A stretch of DNA of 64,000 nt from Sipunculus nudus (Eukaryota > Annelida > Sipuncula > Golfingiida > Sipunculidae), in the NCBI GenBank assembly GCA_026874595.1, contig CM049309.1:23067033-23131032 (forward strand), given 5' to 3'. A program made the position numbers and the translations under genes. Under the pieces are notes generated by a model. It was not told where the DNA came from and searched no databases. It was given only the letters and a program-made list of their open reading frames with translations. How positions within the stretch are numbered: position 1 is the stretch's first letter; every line of letters begins with the position of its first letter. Below, in pieces: positions 20,621 to 33,894 of the stretch.

Positions 20621-22261
20621 AGTTTTATTGACAGATGGTGCTGCAATAGCCTTTTTTGTGAAATAATGTCTAATATCTTTGAATTTTAGGTAACATGCGG
20701 CAAATGTCTCCCCTTAATAAGGACATACTTTGTATCATACCCAACAGTTCAAAGCTAAAAATGGGCATCTCTGAAAGGAGAGGCCATAGAGGAGTTGTGT
20801 GACAATGGTTGAGTTCCACCACCATCAATTATAACATGGACTGTCACATGGTCATGCAGTACATGCCTATTTGAGGGAAGTCATTGTATCCCCAGACTGG
20901 AGATGAGGAAGATACAGCCCTGACCAAACCACCAGAGACAGGCCATTTTCATAGCTTAAAAAATAATTGATAGATTTATTTGAAATATTGAATAATTTGT
21001 AATGCATATACATTGGTCAGAAGAAAACAAGAGTTGAATTAGAGGGAGTGATCTTGGCTTTACATTCATCAATTTGTGTACAATTTACACAAAATTCTAA
21101 ATATTAAATTTCTTATGAGCTGCCTCATGAATTGTCCTGAAATTTTGCATTCCTGTACAAAGTAGATCTTGGCTAGCATGTGCTTTTGGTGCCACCTACT
21201 GATAATTTTGTGGTTCCTATACATTATGATATCTCAGGCTTTGCTATATTGATTGCTTGAAACTGTTCTTTATCCCTTTATCTGTGATAGCTGTATCTAT
21301 TGTTCAACTGGGGTTGCACCACCTACCAGTGTGTAGCAGTCAACAGATATGTGTCTGATGATTGGGTCTAATTATAAGATTGTTCGCACACAACAAAGTT
21401 CAGATGTTACTGTGGTGTCTAGACTTCACCTAGGATCGGCTTCCCCATAATAAGATAAAGTTCTGTCATGTTTAGGTCACATGAGTTTCATGTGACTTTC
21501 AGTAAGTAGTTTATTAATAGCCTTAAGTACTTATAATGGCAGCTGTCTACAGGTTTTAAAACAGGTATTAAGTTCTCAATAATATAATGAGGCAATAATA
21601 AAGCGTTTCCAAGTAAGGGTTCCTATTGCTGACCCACTGAGACAATAATCATTTTGATCGTAAATCTGAAATCTTAAATTCTTTCTCAAAATTTAAAAAG
21701 AGTTGATGATGCTAATACTCTTAGAGATTGTGATTAGACCATCAAGAATTTAAAAAAAACATTATAACTTTATGAAGTTTTTTCATCTTCATTAATGATG
21801 CAAGCAGATGGGGGTACTGATCGTGATAACCTAATAAGGTGTGTCTGGTTTCATTATGATGACCCCTATTACATATTCCACATGAAAATTAATACTTTCA
21901 CAAAATAATGAGTACATATGACAGTACTATAGCTTCATTTCATTATACCATGAGTGTGAGTTTGTGAAGCGGGGTGTTCCTTATGATTACATGTCATTTC
22001 CAAGGTTGTGATCAGGACATACAAGTTCAGTGCTGTAGCCACTGCAAAGCTTCTGATTAACCCCTTAGGTCAACTGTGCAGTGACAAAGTCTGTCTCGGC
22101 TAGGATTCATTTGATTTAAGACCTTGACACATGAATGAACATATTGCTTTGAAGTTTCTGACCACGGAGAAGATACATTTAGTTCAGTAGCATTAAGTTC
22201 CAGTTTGTGTGAGATAAAAGCAGAACAGTGAGAGTGTAGGACACATACAGATGCTTAAGTT

Positions 22262-22433
22262 ACAGTGGAACTTGTTGTAAAGACCACCTGTCTGTTAATA
22301 CCCTGTACCTTTTGATTGAACCAAAAGCATATTCATTGGTTATATATAACTGACCTGTCTAGTAAGACCACCTGTGAATTAAGACAACTTTTGTCCAGTT
22401 CCACGGTAGGTCTTATTACACAGGTTTCACTGT
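22262..22433. mobile_element. Short TIR element (ACAGTGGAACCTGT family), copy 2
   Basis: Starts ACAGTGGAACTTGT and ends ACAGGTTTCACTGT, flanked by TA on both sides if the terminus is taken as CAGTGG. Shares AAGACCACCTGTGAATTAAG with the copy at 6809-6914 and has a partial internal duplication of the AAGACCACCTGT block. Confidence 0.7.
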
Positions 22434-23780
22434 ATAATGTTTGCTCAGTTGAAGGATCAATGTGCCTGGTATTACATTTTCATACTGCATGAATTCATGT
22501 AACTTTTGTACTGTCATATTTATATGATAAAAACCTGTCCACTTGACTTTGAGACTTTGATTGTTGTTTAATGTATTTAAAACATTCTAGACCCTCCATT
22601 CAGGGACCAGGTAAAGGTATCTATAATTTAAAAAAAACATTCTAAGATAAGTTTTCTTTGTATTACCACATTCAAGAAAAGCTCAGCAGGGGCATAGTGG
22701 ATCTTGCCATGTAGAGTTGTGTATGTGTAGATTAGGACTGGTACCAAATTTGAAACTGATGTTTTTCCTTTGTCACTATATATACATATAATTTAATGGA
22801 TTAAGTAGGAAAATTATCATTCTTAAATATGACCTTTTTCTATCGATTTATAAATCATTTGTGTCTTTACATAAACAATCACAGATGATTTTGTATGTGG
22901 TGTAAAGAAGTAATATTATCCAGAAAAATCTAAACTAACCTTGTGAGACCTTTGTGAAAGACGAGAAACAAAGTAGGGAATAACATTAAAACTGAACAAG
23001 TGTCAGCAACCAGGCTAGCTGTTACCTTGACCTTCTAACGTGATTTACAAGTCAGACTGAATAGACTGTCAGTATCTTAGGTATTGCAGATTTCACGGTA
23101 ATATGGAAGGTTGATTAATAGTTGATCACTGGTCATTTTAATTCTTTCAGTCATCGAACATGATTTTACACCAATTATAACCACTTGTTTATATATATAT
23201 ATATATATTATATATAAGTGTGAGTTGAGCAACCACTGTATCCCCTTGCTCACTGATCCAGAGGTCCGATCTTTAGCTCAGCGTCCTGAAGGTCACCTGA
23301 TCAGGTAAGGTGCATGGCCCTTTTTTCTGTCGTCTGCCATTCCATCCTCCATTAATTTAACAACTTAAGGTACATCTCAACTGTAGGGCCAAAGAGTTTG
23401 AACTTCACTTGATGACAGGTCCTGATAGGTCCTCCGTGCAAACTCAACAATTATATAAAAGGTTGGATTGCTTGGGAACAACTGGATCAAGTGCCATGAA
23501 ATTTAGAATTCACATGTACTAACTGATCTTAGAGAAGTTAAATGGCTGCAGAGGACTGGTGGCTCCATCTGCAGTCAAATTTCTATCTTTACTTTCAAAT
23601 TATCTTTAGGAAATTCATTTTGTTGAGCAAATGGTTACTCTTTAAATATGCGAAACTATGGAGATCCTACCTCACTGCACATACATTACCCCTAGTGATA
23701 TGTATAGAATTACATGACTAAAATGTGATTATTTTTAACAAAAGTTAAATCTGCAATTGTTAGCTCGGCAATAAATGAAT

Positions 23781-24110
23781 GAAAGTCACCTGAAGTAAAG
23801 GAATGGTGCTTTGTCTTTCTGCCATCTTGGTGTCCGGCCATCCATTAGCAGGACACAAATCGTAATTGCTAACCCTAGAAATTTGTAACTGAATATCCAG
23901 GTATGCATGGTAATAAAAATACTCCTTGGAAACCTAAAATTAGGTCACTAATTTGTGAGTCCCCCCCCCCCCCCAGAATAATTAAAATTTTATAAACCCC
24001 CAGTATCTTGATAGTTGATCCATGGATGGCCATGAATCTTGCCTTGAATATTGACCATGACTAGTTTTATGGTGGCGCCACTTGCATATTTTCTAATTTT
24101 TAGGATTTTT
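23781..24110 (+). mobile_element. Family A relic
   Basis: Decayed 5' part (GAAAGTCACCTGAAGTAAAG, GTCCGGCCATCCATTAGCAG) and core module with a poly-C tract at 23960-23974, ending in GGTGGCGCCACTTGCATATT before the intact A1 copy. Confidence 0.65.
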
Positions 24111-27100
24111 AGCTCAGCTGACTGAAAGTCATCTGAGCTATAGCGATCACTCTTTGTCCGTCGTCCGTCTGTCCGTCTGTCCGTCCGTTAACCAGGCACA
24201 AATCGTAACCGCTAGACCTAGAACCTTGTAACTTGGGATTCTGAGAGGTCAATGAAAAATCTCCTTGGAAACCAGAAATTAGGTCTCTGTTACCCATATC
24301 CTTCGAGCTATGTGGCCCCAAAGTACCCCCCAGAAAAGTCAAAAATTTCATACAAAAACTTCAATATCTCATTAACTACTTGACTGATGGTCATGATTTT
24401 TGGCATACATATTGATCATGAGATGTTACATCACTTCCTGCAGACTGGTGGCGCCACCTGTATTTTTCGATTTTTTACGAATTTTTTTCTCTATTTTTGA
24501 GACCTTTAAAAATGTGAACATCTGTTAACAAGGCACAAATCAGAAAGACTGGACTTAGAATCTTAATTCTTGACACACTGAGAGGTCCATGAAAAATCTC
24601 CTTGGAAACCAGAAATTAGGTCTCTGTTATCCATATCCTTTGAGCTATGGGGCCCCAAAGTACCCCCCAGAATAGTAAAAAATTTCATACAAAAACTTCA
24701 ATATCTCAATAACTACATCACTGATGGTCTTCATTTTTGGCATACATATTGATCATGAGATGTTCGATCAGTTCCTGCAGACTGGTGGCGCCACCTGTAC
24801 TGTTTGATTTTTTACGATTTTTTCCTCTATTTTTGAGACCTTTGAGGATGCTGTCATCTGTTAGCGTGGCACAAATCATAACGACTGGACCTAGAATCTT
24901 CATTTTCGACACACAGGGAGACCCATGATAAGTCTCCATGGAAACCTGAAATTTGGTCTCTGTTACCCATATCCTTTGAGCTATGGCACTCCAAAGTACA
25001 GCTCAGAATAATGGAAAATTTGATACAAAAGCTAAAGTATCTGAACAACTAATGCAGAGATAACCATAATTGTTTGCATGGATATTGATCATGGAGTGTT
25101 TCATAAGTTTCTGCAGACTGGTGGCACCACCTGTATTTGTTTGTTTTTTTTTACGAAATTTTTCTGTATTTTTGAGACCTTTAAAGATATGAACATCTGT
25201 TAACAGGGCAGAAATCATAAAAACTGGACCAAGAATCTTTATTCTTGACACACAGGGAGACCCATGAAAAGTCTCCATGGAAACTTGAAATTAGGTCTCT
25301 GTTACCCATATTCTTTAAGCTGTATGGGTCCAAAATACCCCCCCCCCCCCCCCCCCCCGAATAATGGAAAATTTGATACAAAAACTGTAGTATTTCAATA
25401 ACTACAACACTGATGGTCATGATTTTCGGCATACATATTGATCATCAGCTGTTCCATCAGTTTCTTCAGACTGAGTGTGCCACCTCTATTTTTTTTTCAA
25501 ATTTTTACGAATTTTTTTCTTTTTTTTTGAGACCTTTAAAGATGTGGTTATCTGTCAACAGGGTACAAATCGCAACAACTGGACCTAGAATCTTCATTCT
25601 TGTCATGCAAGGAGGCCCATGAAAGGTGCCTGTGGAAACTTGAAATTAGGTCTCTGTTACCCATATCCTTCAACATATATACGACTCCGAAGTATCCCTC
25701 AGAATAATGGACAATTTGATACAAAAACTGAAGTATCTGAACAACTAATGCAGAGATCACCATGATTTTTTGCATGGATATTGACCATTAAGTGTTTTTA
25801 TTAGTTTCTGCAGACTGGTGGAGCCACCTGTATTTTTGTATCCGCCAAAACGAAGTTTTGCGGATACTATGTTTTTGACCGAGTTCCTCCACCGCGGCGG
25901 CCTTCGTTTCCAGAGAGCTCCTCGGAGACTAATGGACCGATTTTTCCCAAACTTACACCTATTATCGGGTCACATGTGAACTGGTGCCTAACCAATTTGC
26001 ATTGACCTCTGACCTTTCCTCTCTATCCAGTGTCCATTTGTGGGTCTGTTTCCACTCATAAACCCTCATATCTCGGGAACCGTTTGACCGATCAGGAAAT
26101 AAAATTGATACAAATGTAGCCCTTGGATTGCTTTATAACATACACAAAAAATGGTGGCGCCACCTGTAACCATGTTTGCACAGTGTCCATCTGTTCATCT
26201 GCCTTGGGTAAAATTCACTCATATCTCTGCAGTGAATTGACTAATTCACCTGTAATTTGTCATGTGTATACATCCAGGATAGCTTTCTTTATATTTTATG
26301 ACAGGTGGCGCCACCTACGTTCACGCTGATGACATCCAAGCTTATATCTCCGGAACTGTTTGACCGATCAGGAAATAAAATTTATACAAATGTAGCCCTT
26401 TGATAGCTCTGTAACATACACAAAAAATGGTGGCGCCACCTGTAACAATGTTTGCACAGCGTCTGTCTGTTGGTCTGCCGTGGCCTAAAATTACTCATTT
26501 CTCTGTAGTGGTTCGACATAACTGCCTAAAATTTTGCAGGTTTATACATCGTGGACAGCTTTCTTGATTTTATGATAGGTGGCGCCACCTACATTCTAGT
26601 TAACATCCAAGCTCATATCTCAGGAACCATTTGACCGATTGGGCCAAAATTGTGCATGTGTTTAGATCTCATATAGGTCTTTATCATACACAAAACTGGA
26701 GGGGTTACCTGCAAAGATTTTTGCACAGTGTTTGTCTGTTTGTCTGCCATGGGCAAAAATCGCTCATATACATGTAGTGGTTTGACTTTTCTGCCTAAAA
26801 TTTTGCAGGTGTATACAACTTGGACAGCTTTCTGGATTTGTGGTAGGTGGCACAACCTACATACACATTTAGGCTGCAGACATCCATGCTAATATGCAAC
26901 ATACCTCACTCTATTTCCCCTTGCCACGCAATCCATGCCTCACTATCCGATTTTGGCAGATACATGTAGTCACTTGTCGGTTACCTGTATTCTAGTTTTA
27001 AAAGTTTACACATTTTTCTCTATTTTTGAGATATATAAATACAGACTAAATCTTGGCCTGTTGGTTAATCTGTTTGATGCTTCAGTTGAATGGGTATATA

Positions 27101-27177
27101 CTACCAATCTGATGATAAAATTTCCTTTTGCGAATCTCTTCCCAGTCAGCTGAGCGTCATGACCCATGGGTCACTTG
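24111..27177 (+). mobile_element. Family A Helentron-like element A1, full length, split by a family B insertion
   Basis: Starts after TTTTT with AGCTCAGCTGACTG (24111-24124) and ends with its complement CAGTCAGCTGAGC (27143-27155), hairpin GACCCATGGGTC (27161-27172), CTTG (27174-27177) and TTT. After the 5' end comes a CCGT microsatellite (about 24155-24190). Five core modules follow at about 340-bp spacing, each with GCACAAATC, GACCTAGAATCTTCAT, AATTAGGTCTCTGTTACCCA, a C tract, ATTGATCATGAG and CTGCAGACTGGTGGCGCCAC. Family B element B1 (25838-26995) interrupts it. Without B1 it is about 1.9 kb. No coding capacity; HINE/pearl-like. Confidence 0.85.
25838..26995 (+). mobile_element. Family B Helentron-like element B1, nested in A1
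   Basis: Starts with a hairpin, GTATCCGCCAAAAC then GAA then GTTTTGCGGATAC (25838-25867). It ends TTTTGGCAGATACATGTAGTC, then a degenerate hairpin and TATTCTAG (26992-26995), followed by TTTT. Inside are alternating modules with the palindrome GGTGGCGCCACC and phrases CATATCTCGGGAACCGTTTG, CACTCATATCTC and AAAATTTTGCATGTGTATA. A1 sequence resumes at TTTTAAAAGTTTACAC. Confidence 0.8.
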
Positions 27178-28115
27178 TTTTTCTATTTTACACCATCAAA
27201 TGACAGCAGTTATGTCATTTACTCAGCTGTGGTTTCATCCAGTGTCTGAAAGCCCAGTGAAATTTTTTATTGATTATGATTGGTTTCTCCAGTTCTTGAA
27301 GACTGGTGGCACTACCTATTATTTTTTATTTTTATGCATTTTTTCCATCTATACTGAGCCTGACAAATTATATTGATACTATTACTGTGGATTCTTCTGT
27401 GTCCTGAAACCTTGTGTGTTTATAAAGGCCCCATTTGAAATATGCAGATGCCGTATATTAATCACCCTGTCTGTCTGGCCATTCGTCTGTTCCTCTCTGT
27501 ATGTCCATCAAATTTGTTTCCTTATGATAACTTCAGTTTGGATTGACATATGGATTACAGACTTGACATAAATATGGCCCATTTTAAGCCTTTATGCATT
27601 TTAAGCCAAACTTTCATTCCAAACCTTCCATCTTGCAAATATAGCTGACCTACCAATAGGGTAAGAACCTGTTTGGTTTTGGGGTCACAAGGTCAAAGGT
27701 CAAGGTCAGATTGTAACACCAATTTGGATTGAAATATTGGTTTCAAACTTGACTTATATATGGCCCATCACTAACATAAGAACTTTGTGGATGATGACTC
27801 CTGGGGTCATCAGATGAAAAGCCAAGGTCACAGAACCAGCTATTTTAGAAAGTTTTTTGATGCATTTAAAGCCTAACTTTTCATCACAAACCTGTTATCC
27901 ACATGTGGAGCACCTACCATTAGGGGAAGTTTTAGAGTCACTAAGTCAAAGGTCAATGTTACAGGGCCAATCCATAGTTTATGGATGATAACTCCAGTGT
28001 GGGTAGACAGGTTTGCTTCAAACTGATCACCAGGACCCATATTATGAAAAAGCTCATAAACATATCCTTATATACAAATTCAGCTGAAAGTTGAGACCCA
28101 TGGGTCCCTACAGTT
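27178..28115 (+). mobile_element. D-type interior with A-like 3' end
   Basis: Matches 15660-16215 in order: CAAATGACAGCAGTTATGTC, CTCAGCTGTGGTTTCATC, then repeated GATAACTTCAGTTTGGATTG and GGTCACAAGGTCAAAGGTC modules. It closes with CAGCTGAAAGTTGAGACCCA, TGGGTCCCTAC near 28081-28112, a decayed family A terminus. Starts directly after A1, so two A-family elements abut. Confidence 0.6.
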
Positions 28116-28789
28116 AGATAAAATTTACTGATGGAGTACATGTGTATATCTTCCAAGTCCTGTGCGACTGTGTTTTGTTCAGGGAGCTTGCTCTTCTCCT
28201 TGTCTACTCTGATATCTTCAAGGTTAAAGGTCTGAAATAACACACAAACCTGTTTACCAAATTTACCAACCCAGGTGCAAATCACCAGCATCCAAAAGCA
28301 AGGTTTATGTTTCTGCACAAGATTTTAAACCGGTTTTATGTAGATAATTAAATGAATTGATTCTGTACGAAGTAAGGAAAAAAATTAAAAAGTATCAGCC
28401 TGTCAATCAAGTCTCATTTTTACAATAAGACATACACTCTTCTTCTGGATCGTCTTACATGCTGTGTCAAGGAAAATTAGTGGTATTTGATAGTAAACTT
28501 CTTTTTTTTTAATATTTTTTCAGTGTAAAAAATATATATTTTTTCCCCACATACTTTAGCAAAACACATGTTTTAGTTTCTAATATTATGTGGACTAAAA
28601 ACTGGTCATGTATACATGTCCTTGATTTCCTGGAAAGTCCTAGAAATGATTTTTAAAAAATTTCCAGGCCTCGATCAGAAGTCCAGGAATAAATGGGTTT
28701 TGAGCCTGTGACTTGGAATTAAGTGAAATCATCCTAGCAAAATGGTCAGACCAGAAATGAAAATATATTATATTCTCTAATTCACAGGG

Positions 28790-29511
28790 ATCTTTGGGAT
28801 CCATGAGGGCTCCAGACCTATTGAATTACAGGCCTGTCAGTATGGCCACCAGAGCACAATTGCTGATTTTCTTTCCCATGCAATATCTCAACAAGAACAT
28901 GCTTGACCTTTCTCAAATTCATAGGTTTCCTTGGGGCCTATGAGTGCTCCAGACCTATTGAATTCCAGACCTGTCAGAATTCCAATATGGCTGCCATAAC
29001 TCAATCGCTGATTCTCTTTTCAAAATCTGTGATTTTGTTTCGCGCACGATATATCAACAAAACATGCTAGGTCTTTCTCATGTTCACAGGGATTATTGGT
29101 ACCTATGAGGCCTCCAGACCCGTCAAATTACAAACCTGCCAAAATCCAACATGGCCACCAGACCACAATCAGAGACTTCTGTCGCAAACATTTTCACAAA
29201 CAGAATACCCTTGATCTTTTTCAAATTCACAGGAATGATTGGTGCCTTTGAGGACTGGGTCCTTATTGAATAACACACTTGTTCAAAATCAAAGTACAAT
29301 CCATGATTTTGTATTGCACACATTTTTTAGACATATCTTCTGTAATATGATTTAAACAGTAGGATGTTTGTTCCCTCATGCATATTGATAAAATCCTGTC
29401 TGTTTGTCATTTTTTAAACTATAAACTAAACTTTTTACCCATATGTAAACTAGTTCTGCATTACCAGAAATATGGGGCCCTCTTAGGACCATATTGTCCA
29501 ACCACATCTAG
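28790..29511 (+). mobile_element. Family E Helentron-like element, copy 1 (5' truncated)
   Basis: Modules of about 145 bp with TATGAGGGCTCCAGACCTAT, CCAATATGGCTGCCA and GCAATATCTCAACAA words. Ends GGGGCCCTCTTAGGACCATA, TTGTCCAACCACAT, CTAG (29508-29511) then TT. GGAC and GTCC form the short 3' hairpin. Same end as 54182-54219. Confidence 0.75.
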
Positions 29512-31265
29512 TTGGTTTTTTTTAGTGTCATCTAATATTTCCTTTTTGTCTTCCTTTAGTCATTTTTGTCACAGATGTGTAGGAAATAATATTTACCTTC
29601 TACAGTGGTCACTTATCACATTTACAATGGTATCATGTTAATTATTATGTCCTGGAATTTTGTCAGCTGTTATGTGTATTAATTGACCTTGAGCTTGAGA
29701 AATTTCAGGTTTAAGTATAAACCCTTAATCTGTGATTACTTGAGACATTACTGATTCCAAGTGCCACATATCTATAAATACATGTATTGAACATCTAAAG
29801 TCTTAATTTATAATGGTAAAATGTAAGAATAGATGAAGTAAAACAACTTAGACAAAACAATATATCTCAACAATATTATGAAGAATGTGCTGGCCTCAGG
29901 TTTTCAAGAAATTACAAAAGGTATCTGTCCCATTTTTTGTGTCTGTGCATTACATGAGCACGGAACATAAAACTACTCTATAGTACCAAGAGCATTAGAG
30001 TTCAATGCTATAGAAAGTCATGTGTCAAGTGTTGAAGCACTTCTGAAGATTAATGGAAATGACTAATGACCTAATCATGAAATTGCTCATGAGCATTGTA
30101 GGTCTTGAGTATGTGTGGAAAACTGTGGCTCTATTGATACTCTTATTAAATAAGAGGTAGAAATTTGCTTCCTCTGCATTCCCACTCCATCAACCCCTTA
30201 TGGCATTAAGACTATTTTATCGTAGCCATGTGTCTATTGCCAGAAAAACAGATACCCACCCAGCAAGGACTAGTGCACAGAGCTAATATTATATTTTGCT
30301 ACATTTCGTTTTGACTGACAGCTAACTGGCCAGGCAACCACGCATACACAGACCACAGGCTCAGATCAGACAGACATGCAGGCCCTACACCCTGCCATTG
30401 TTGCGATAAAATCCTACAGTAATTTGAGGATTTGGGTATGGTAAAAAAAAGCATTCCTCCACTGTAAACTTTACTGATACACATTCCTTGATCACCAAAC
30501 TCACTCTGCAAACAATCAGACTGAAAAGGCTACAATCTTGTGGTTAAGGTTTTGGGCAAATCCAAATCTGCCACCCAAAATGCACTGGGGCTTCTAAATA
30601 CACCAGCAGTGCATGTAGGTATAAATGTATAGTGAAGAGGGTAATGTATTCCATTCAGATGTGTGAATAAAACAAGAATTGTTTCAAAGCATATTACACC
30701 ACCAGGTGATGTTTGTAAGGAAACGCTTTTGAAATGTAAGAGACAGTGTTTCCTTGAAATGAATCAAAGTTTAATTTTAAATTTTGACAGTTCAGAGCAG
30801 TATAAGTGCCATCAGTCCCACACTGCCTAAATGGAAGAGGTTCATACTGAGTTGAAATGACCTAGCTCTGGTGGTAGGGGGCACCAAACTCCCTCCACAG
30901 ATAGATTCTTTCTTGGACAATGTCCTCTGAGTGCTTCCATGTTGCATCCCTCTTCCTGAGTCCTGATTAGTTTGTTTCTTAAAACACTCATGCAGGCTGC
31001 AATTTTGGATACACACTAACTTAACACATGGATATCACAGGTTACATGTCAAATAATGGGCATACCAATAGCCATGGTAATGGTTAGAATAAAGTCCAGC
31101 TAAAGCTCTCGAATGGTAAACCAACATTTTTAATATTGGGCCTGTCCTAGCTAGCTTTCAGTCATTCTTTGCCTGTATCAGCAAAGTTAAAAGCCTTCAA
31201 TCAATAGCAAGACTACTGTTTCAACTGTTTCAGCTTACCCATGGCCATTTCAAATTACAAAATAT

Positions 31266-32310
31266 ATTAAGTGTACATGTATACACATATTAAAGGAAAA
31301 AACAATGTATACACATAATTATGGAAAGAACCAGTGTATACACACAGAAATGGAAAGAACCAGTGTATACACAAATATATATGGAAAGAATGACTAGTGT
31401 ATGTACACATATTTATGGAAAGAATCAGTGTAAACACATATTTATGGAAGAAACCAGTGTATACACATATTTATGGAAAGAACCAGTGTAAACCAATATT
31501 TATGGAAAGAACCAGTGTATACACATATTTATGGAAAGAACCAGTGTAAACACATATTTATGGAAAGAACCAGTGTATACACATATTTATGGAAAAAACC
31601 AGTATATACACATATTTATGGAAAGAACCAGTGTATACACATATTTATGGAAAGAACCAGTATATACACATATTTATGGAAAGAACCAGTGTAAACACAT
31701 ATTTATGGAAGAAACCAGTGTGTACACACATATTTATGGAAAGAACCAGTGTATACACATATTTATGGAAAGAACCCATGCATACACATATTAATGTTGA
31801 AAAAAAACCACTGCAGTGTATACACATATATCTATTGAAAGAACCAGTGTCTACACATATCATAGAAAGAACCAGTGTATACTCCTATATTTATGGAAAG
31901 AACCAGTGCATACACATATTAATGAGGAAAAAAAAACAGTGTATACACACATATCTATGGAAAGAACCAGTGTATACCCATATTATGGAAAGAACCAGTG
32001 TATACTCCCATATGTGTGGAAAGAACCAGTGTATACAAATAATAAAGGAAAGTACCAGTGCATACAAATATTTGTGGAAATAAACAGTGTATACACACAT
32101 ATTTATGGAAAGAACCAGTGAATACATATATTATGGAAAGGACCAGTGTATACTCTCATATTCATAGAAAGAACCAGTGTATACACACTTTTATAGAAAA
32201 AAAACAGTGTATACACATGTTTATGGAAAGAACCAGTGTATACACACATGTTTATGCAAAGAACCAGTGTATACACATATTTATGGAAAGACCTAGGTGT
32301 ATACATGTAT
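31266..32310. repeat. 29-bp minisatellite, about 36 copies
   Basis: The unit is CCAGTGTATACACATATTTA plus TGGAAAGAA, with GTATAC palindromes and indels in the downstream half. Preceding and following sequence shows no gene. Open frames up to 164 codons on both strands (YTYLWKEPV-type repeats) are array artefacts. Confidence 0.95.
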
Positions 32311-32619
32311 TAATGACTTGATGAAGCAGCAACTGCTGCATTAATGTCTCATTCTTATTTGCTGTTGTGCTGAACACTTATGACAAGGGAAATTCATTAC
32401 AGGGCAAAAAATGAATAAAAACTTAATATTTGGGTCACGCTGCAGTCCAGCTGTTAATACGAGTCTCATCTCCCCATTTGTTAATTGACATAAGAAATAT
32501 GTGGCATGTAATACATGAGCCTCTCACTGTTGTAGTCGGTGCTTTTTCTGCCGATGTGGCTTTAGACTTGTGTTGCATTGATCTGGATGTCATGAGTTAA
32601 TTAAGAACTTAACAAAGAA

Positions 32620-32823
32620 TATCTGGCTTATAAAAATATACAGCAACTCAAGTAAAATTCAAGTAACAAGAATCATACACCCAACATTATTTGCTTTGAG
32701 TTCATACAGAAATAATGTTGAGTGTATCAAGGTGAAGCATGTGAAACAACAGGAAGATGATATACCAATGATTCTTGTTACTTGAATTTTACTTGAGTTG
32801 CTGTATATTATTATAACCAGATA
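32620..32823. mobile_element. Palindromic MITE
   Basis: The arm from ATCTGG at 32621 through ATACAGCAACTCAAGTAAAA, TTCAAGTAACAAGAATCAT (to about 32676) is mirrored at 32768-32822. The inner 39 bp of each arm match exactly. The centre also contains the near-inverted words ACACCCAACATTATTT and AAATAATGTTGAGTGT. No coding capacity. Superfamily unassigned. Confidence 0.8.
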
Positions 32824-33078
32824 TGTGACATTTGGTGTGTCTGTCTTGGTCAGCACATATGTTGTAGCATGAAATTTGGTCCTTCATTCTGACAATGTAT
32901 GTTGCTGTTAATAAGTGTTATTGAGACAAATGTACTTGCATATTTTAGTTTTTGAGGTTTTTGAGGTATATATTGCTTACTTCGTTTTAAGTGACAATGA
33001 TTGTCATTTAAACTGCAGAAACAGAATCTATGTAAAACAGATAAAAAAATCAGATTTAATATTTTTCCAATTATCTTT

Positions 33079-33707
33079 AACTCAGTTGACTATAAGTCAG
33101 CTGAGCTTTAGCGATGGTCCTATGTCACTCAGCTGTCAGTCTGTCCATTCATCTGTTAAACTGGCATGTATTAAAACCTTTGGACAAACAAATCTGGAAT
33201 TTGGCATACAGTTAGAGGTCCCCAGAATCAATTACTGTACCGAAAATTCGGTCACGAGGACTTTGTTCCTTCAAGATAATAAGGAAAAATTTCCCATTAA
33301 AAATCCATTTACGCTTAAAGACTGCCTGATATCAAAACCTAATATCCCAAACATAGTGCACTTAGTTAAAAATCTATTTACTCACTGAACATGACAATTG
33401 TTGAACCTAGAGACTTTTTTCAGGGATGTTACTTTATTTAATCAAGATTCAATTGTATACCAAAAATCTGAATTTTGCCAATTATTTAAGTTTTAGCATT
33501 GTAAAATCAGTACCTTAATTTTTGCCCAAATTTGACCATGGCACTTTTTTTCCTGTCAGTGCTGTTAATTTAATTTTCACAACATGTAGTTATATGCTCA
33601 TCTGTCAAAATCTGAAGTTTGAAACCAAATGATCAAAAACTGTAAATATTATTCATGTTTTCAAGCACCATGTCTAGTATTTTTTACATCCGGCAAGCCC
33701 AGAACAG
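33079..33707 (+). mobile_element. Long family A variant, 5' part
   Basis: Starts AACTCAGTTGACTATAAGTC, AGCTGAGC, a diverged A 5' end with a CAGTCTGTCCATTC-type tract. From about 33390 it matches 58355-58640 in order (GAACATG, TAGAGACT, AAGATTCAATT, TTTGCCCAA, GGCACTTTTTTT, ATTTAATTTTCACA). It is interrupted by the TIR element at about 33715. Confidence 0.55.
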
Positions 33708-33894
33708 TGGTATAGGTGTGCACCCGGTGAGACGCATCCCGATAAGACGTACGTCCCAACGGACCGTGCGATAAAACGCAGGGCGGCAGGACGCACTATA
33801 TAAACAATGACGAGTGGCCGGTAGGACGCACTCCATAAACATCGCCCCGTCACCAATTAGGCGTGTCGTGCTGCGGGACCCGGCGTGTTTACCT

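Noticed and set aside
19844-20646. 229-codon minus-strand frame as a repeat protein gene
   Set aside because: The 32-bp unit shifts frame each copy and overlapping frames are equally open, so coding is unlikely without transcript evidence.
24109-26855. Multiple 60-90-codon frames with similar peptides (for example SSKDMGNRDLISGFHGD)
   Set aside because: They are antisense translations of repeated family A modules, similar because the DNA is repeated.
31473-32321. Open frames of up to 164 codons rich in YTYLWKEPV-type repeats
   Set aside because: They are translations of the 29-bp minisatellite in different frames and on both strands; no start context or non-repeat sequence.
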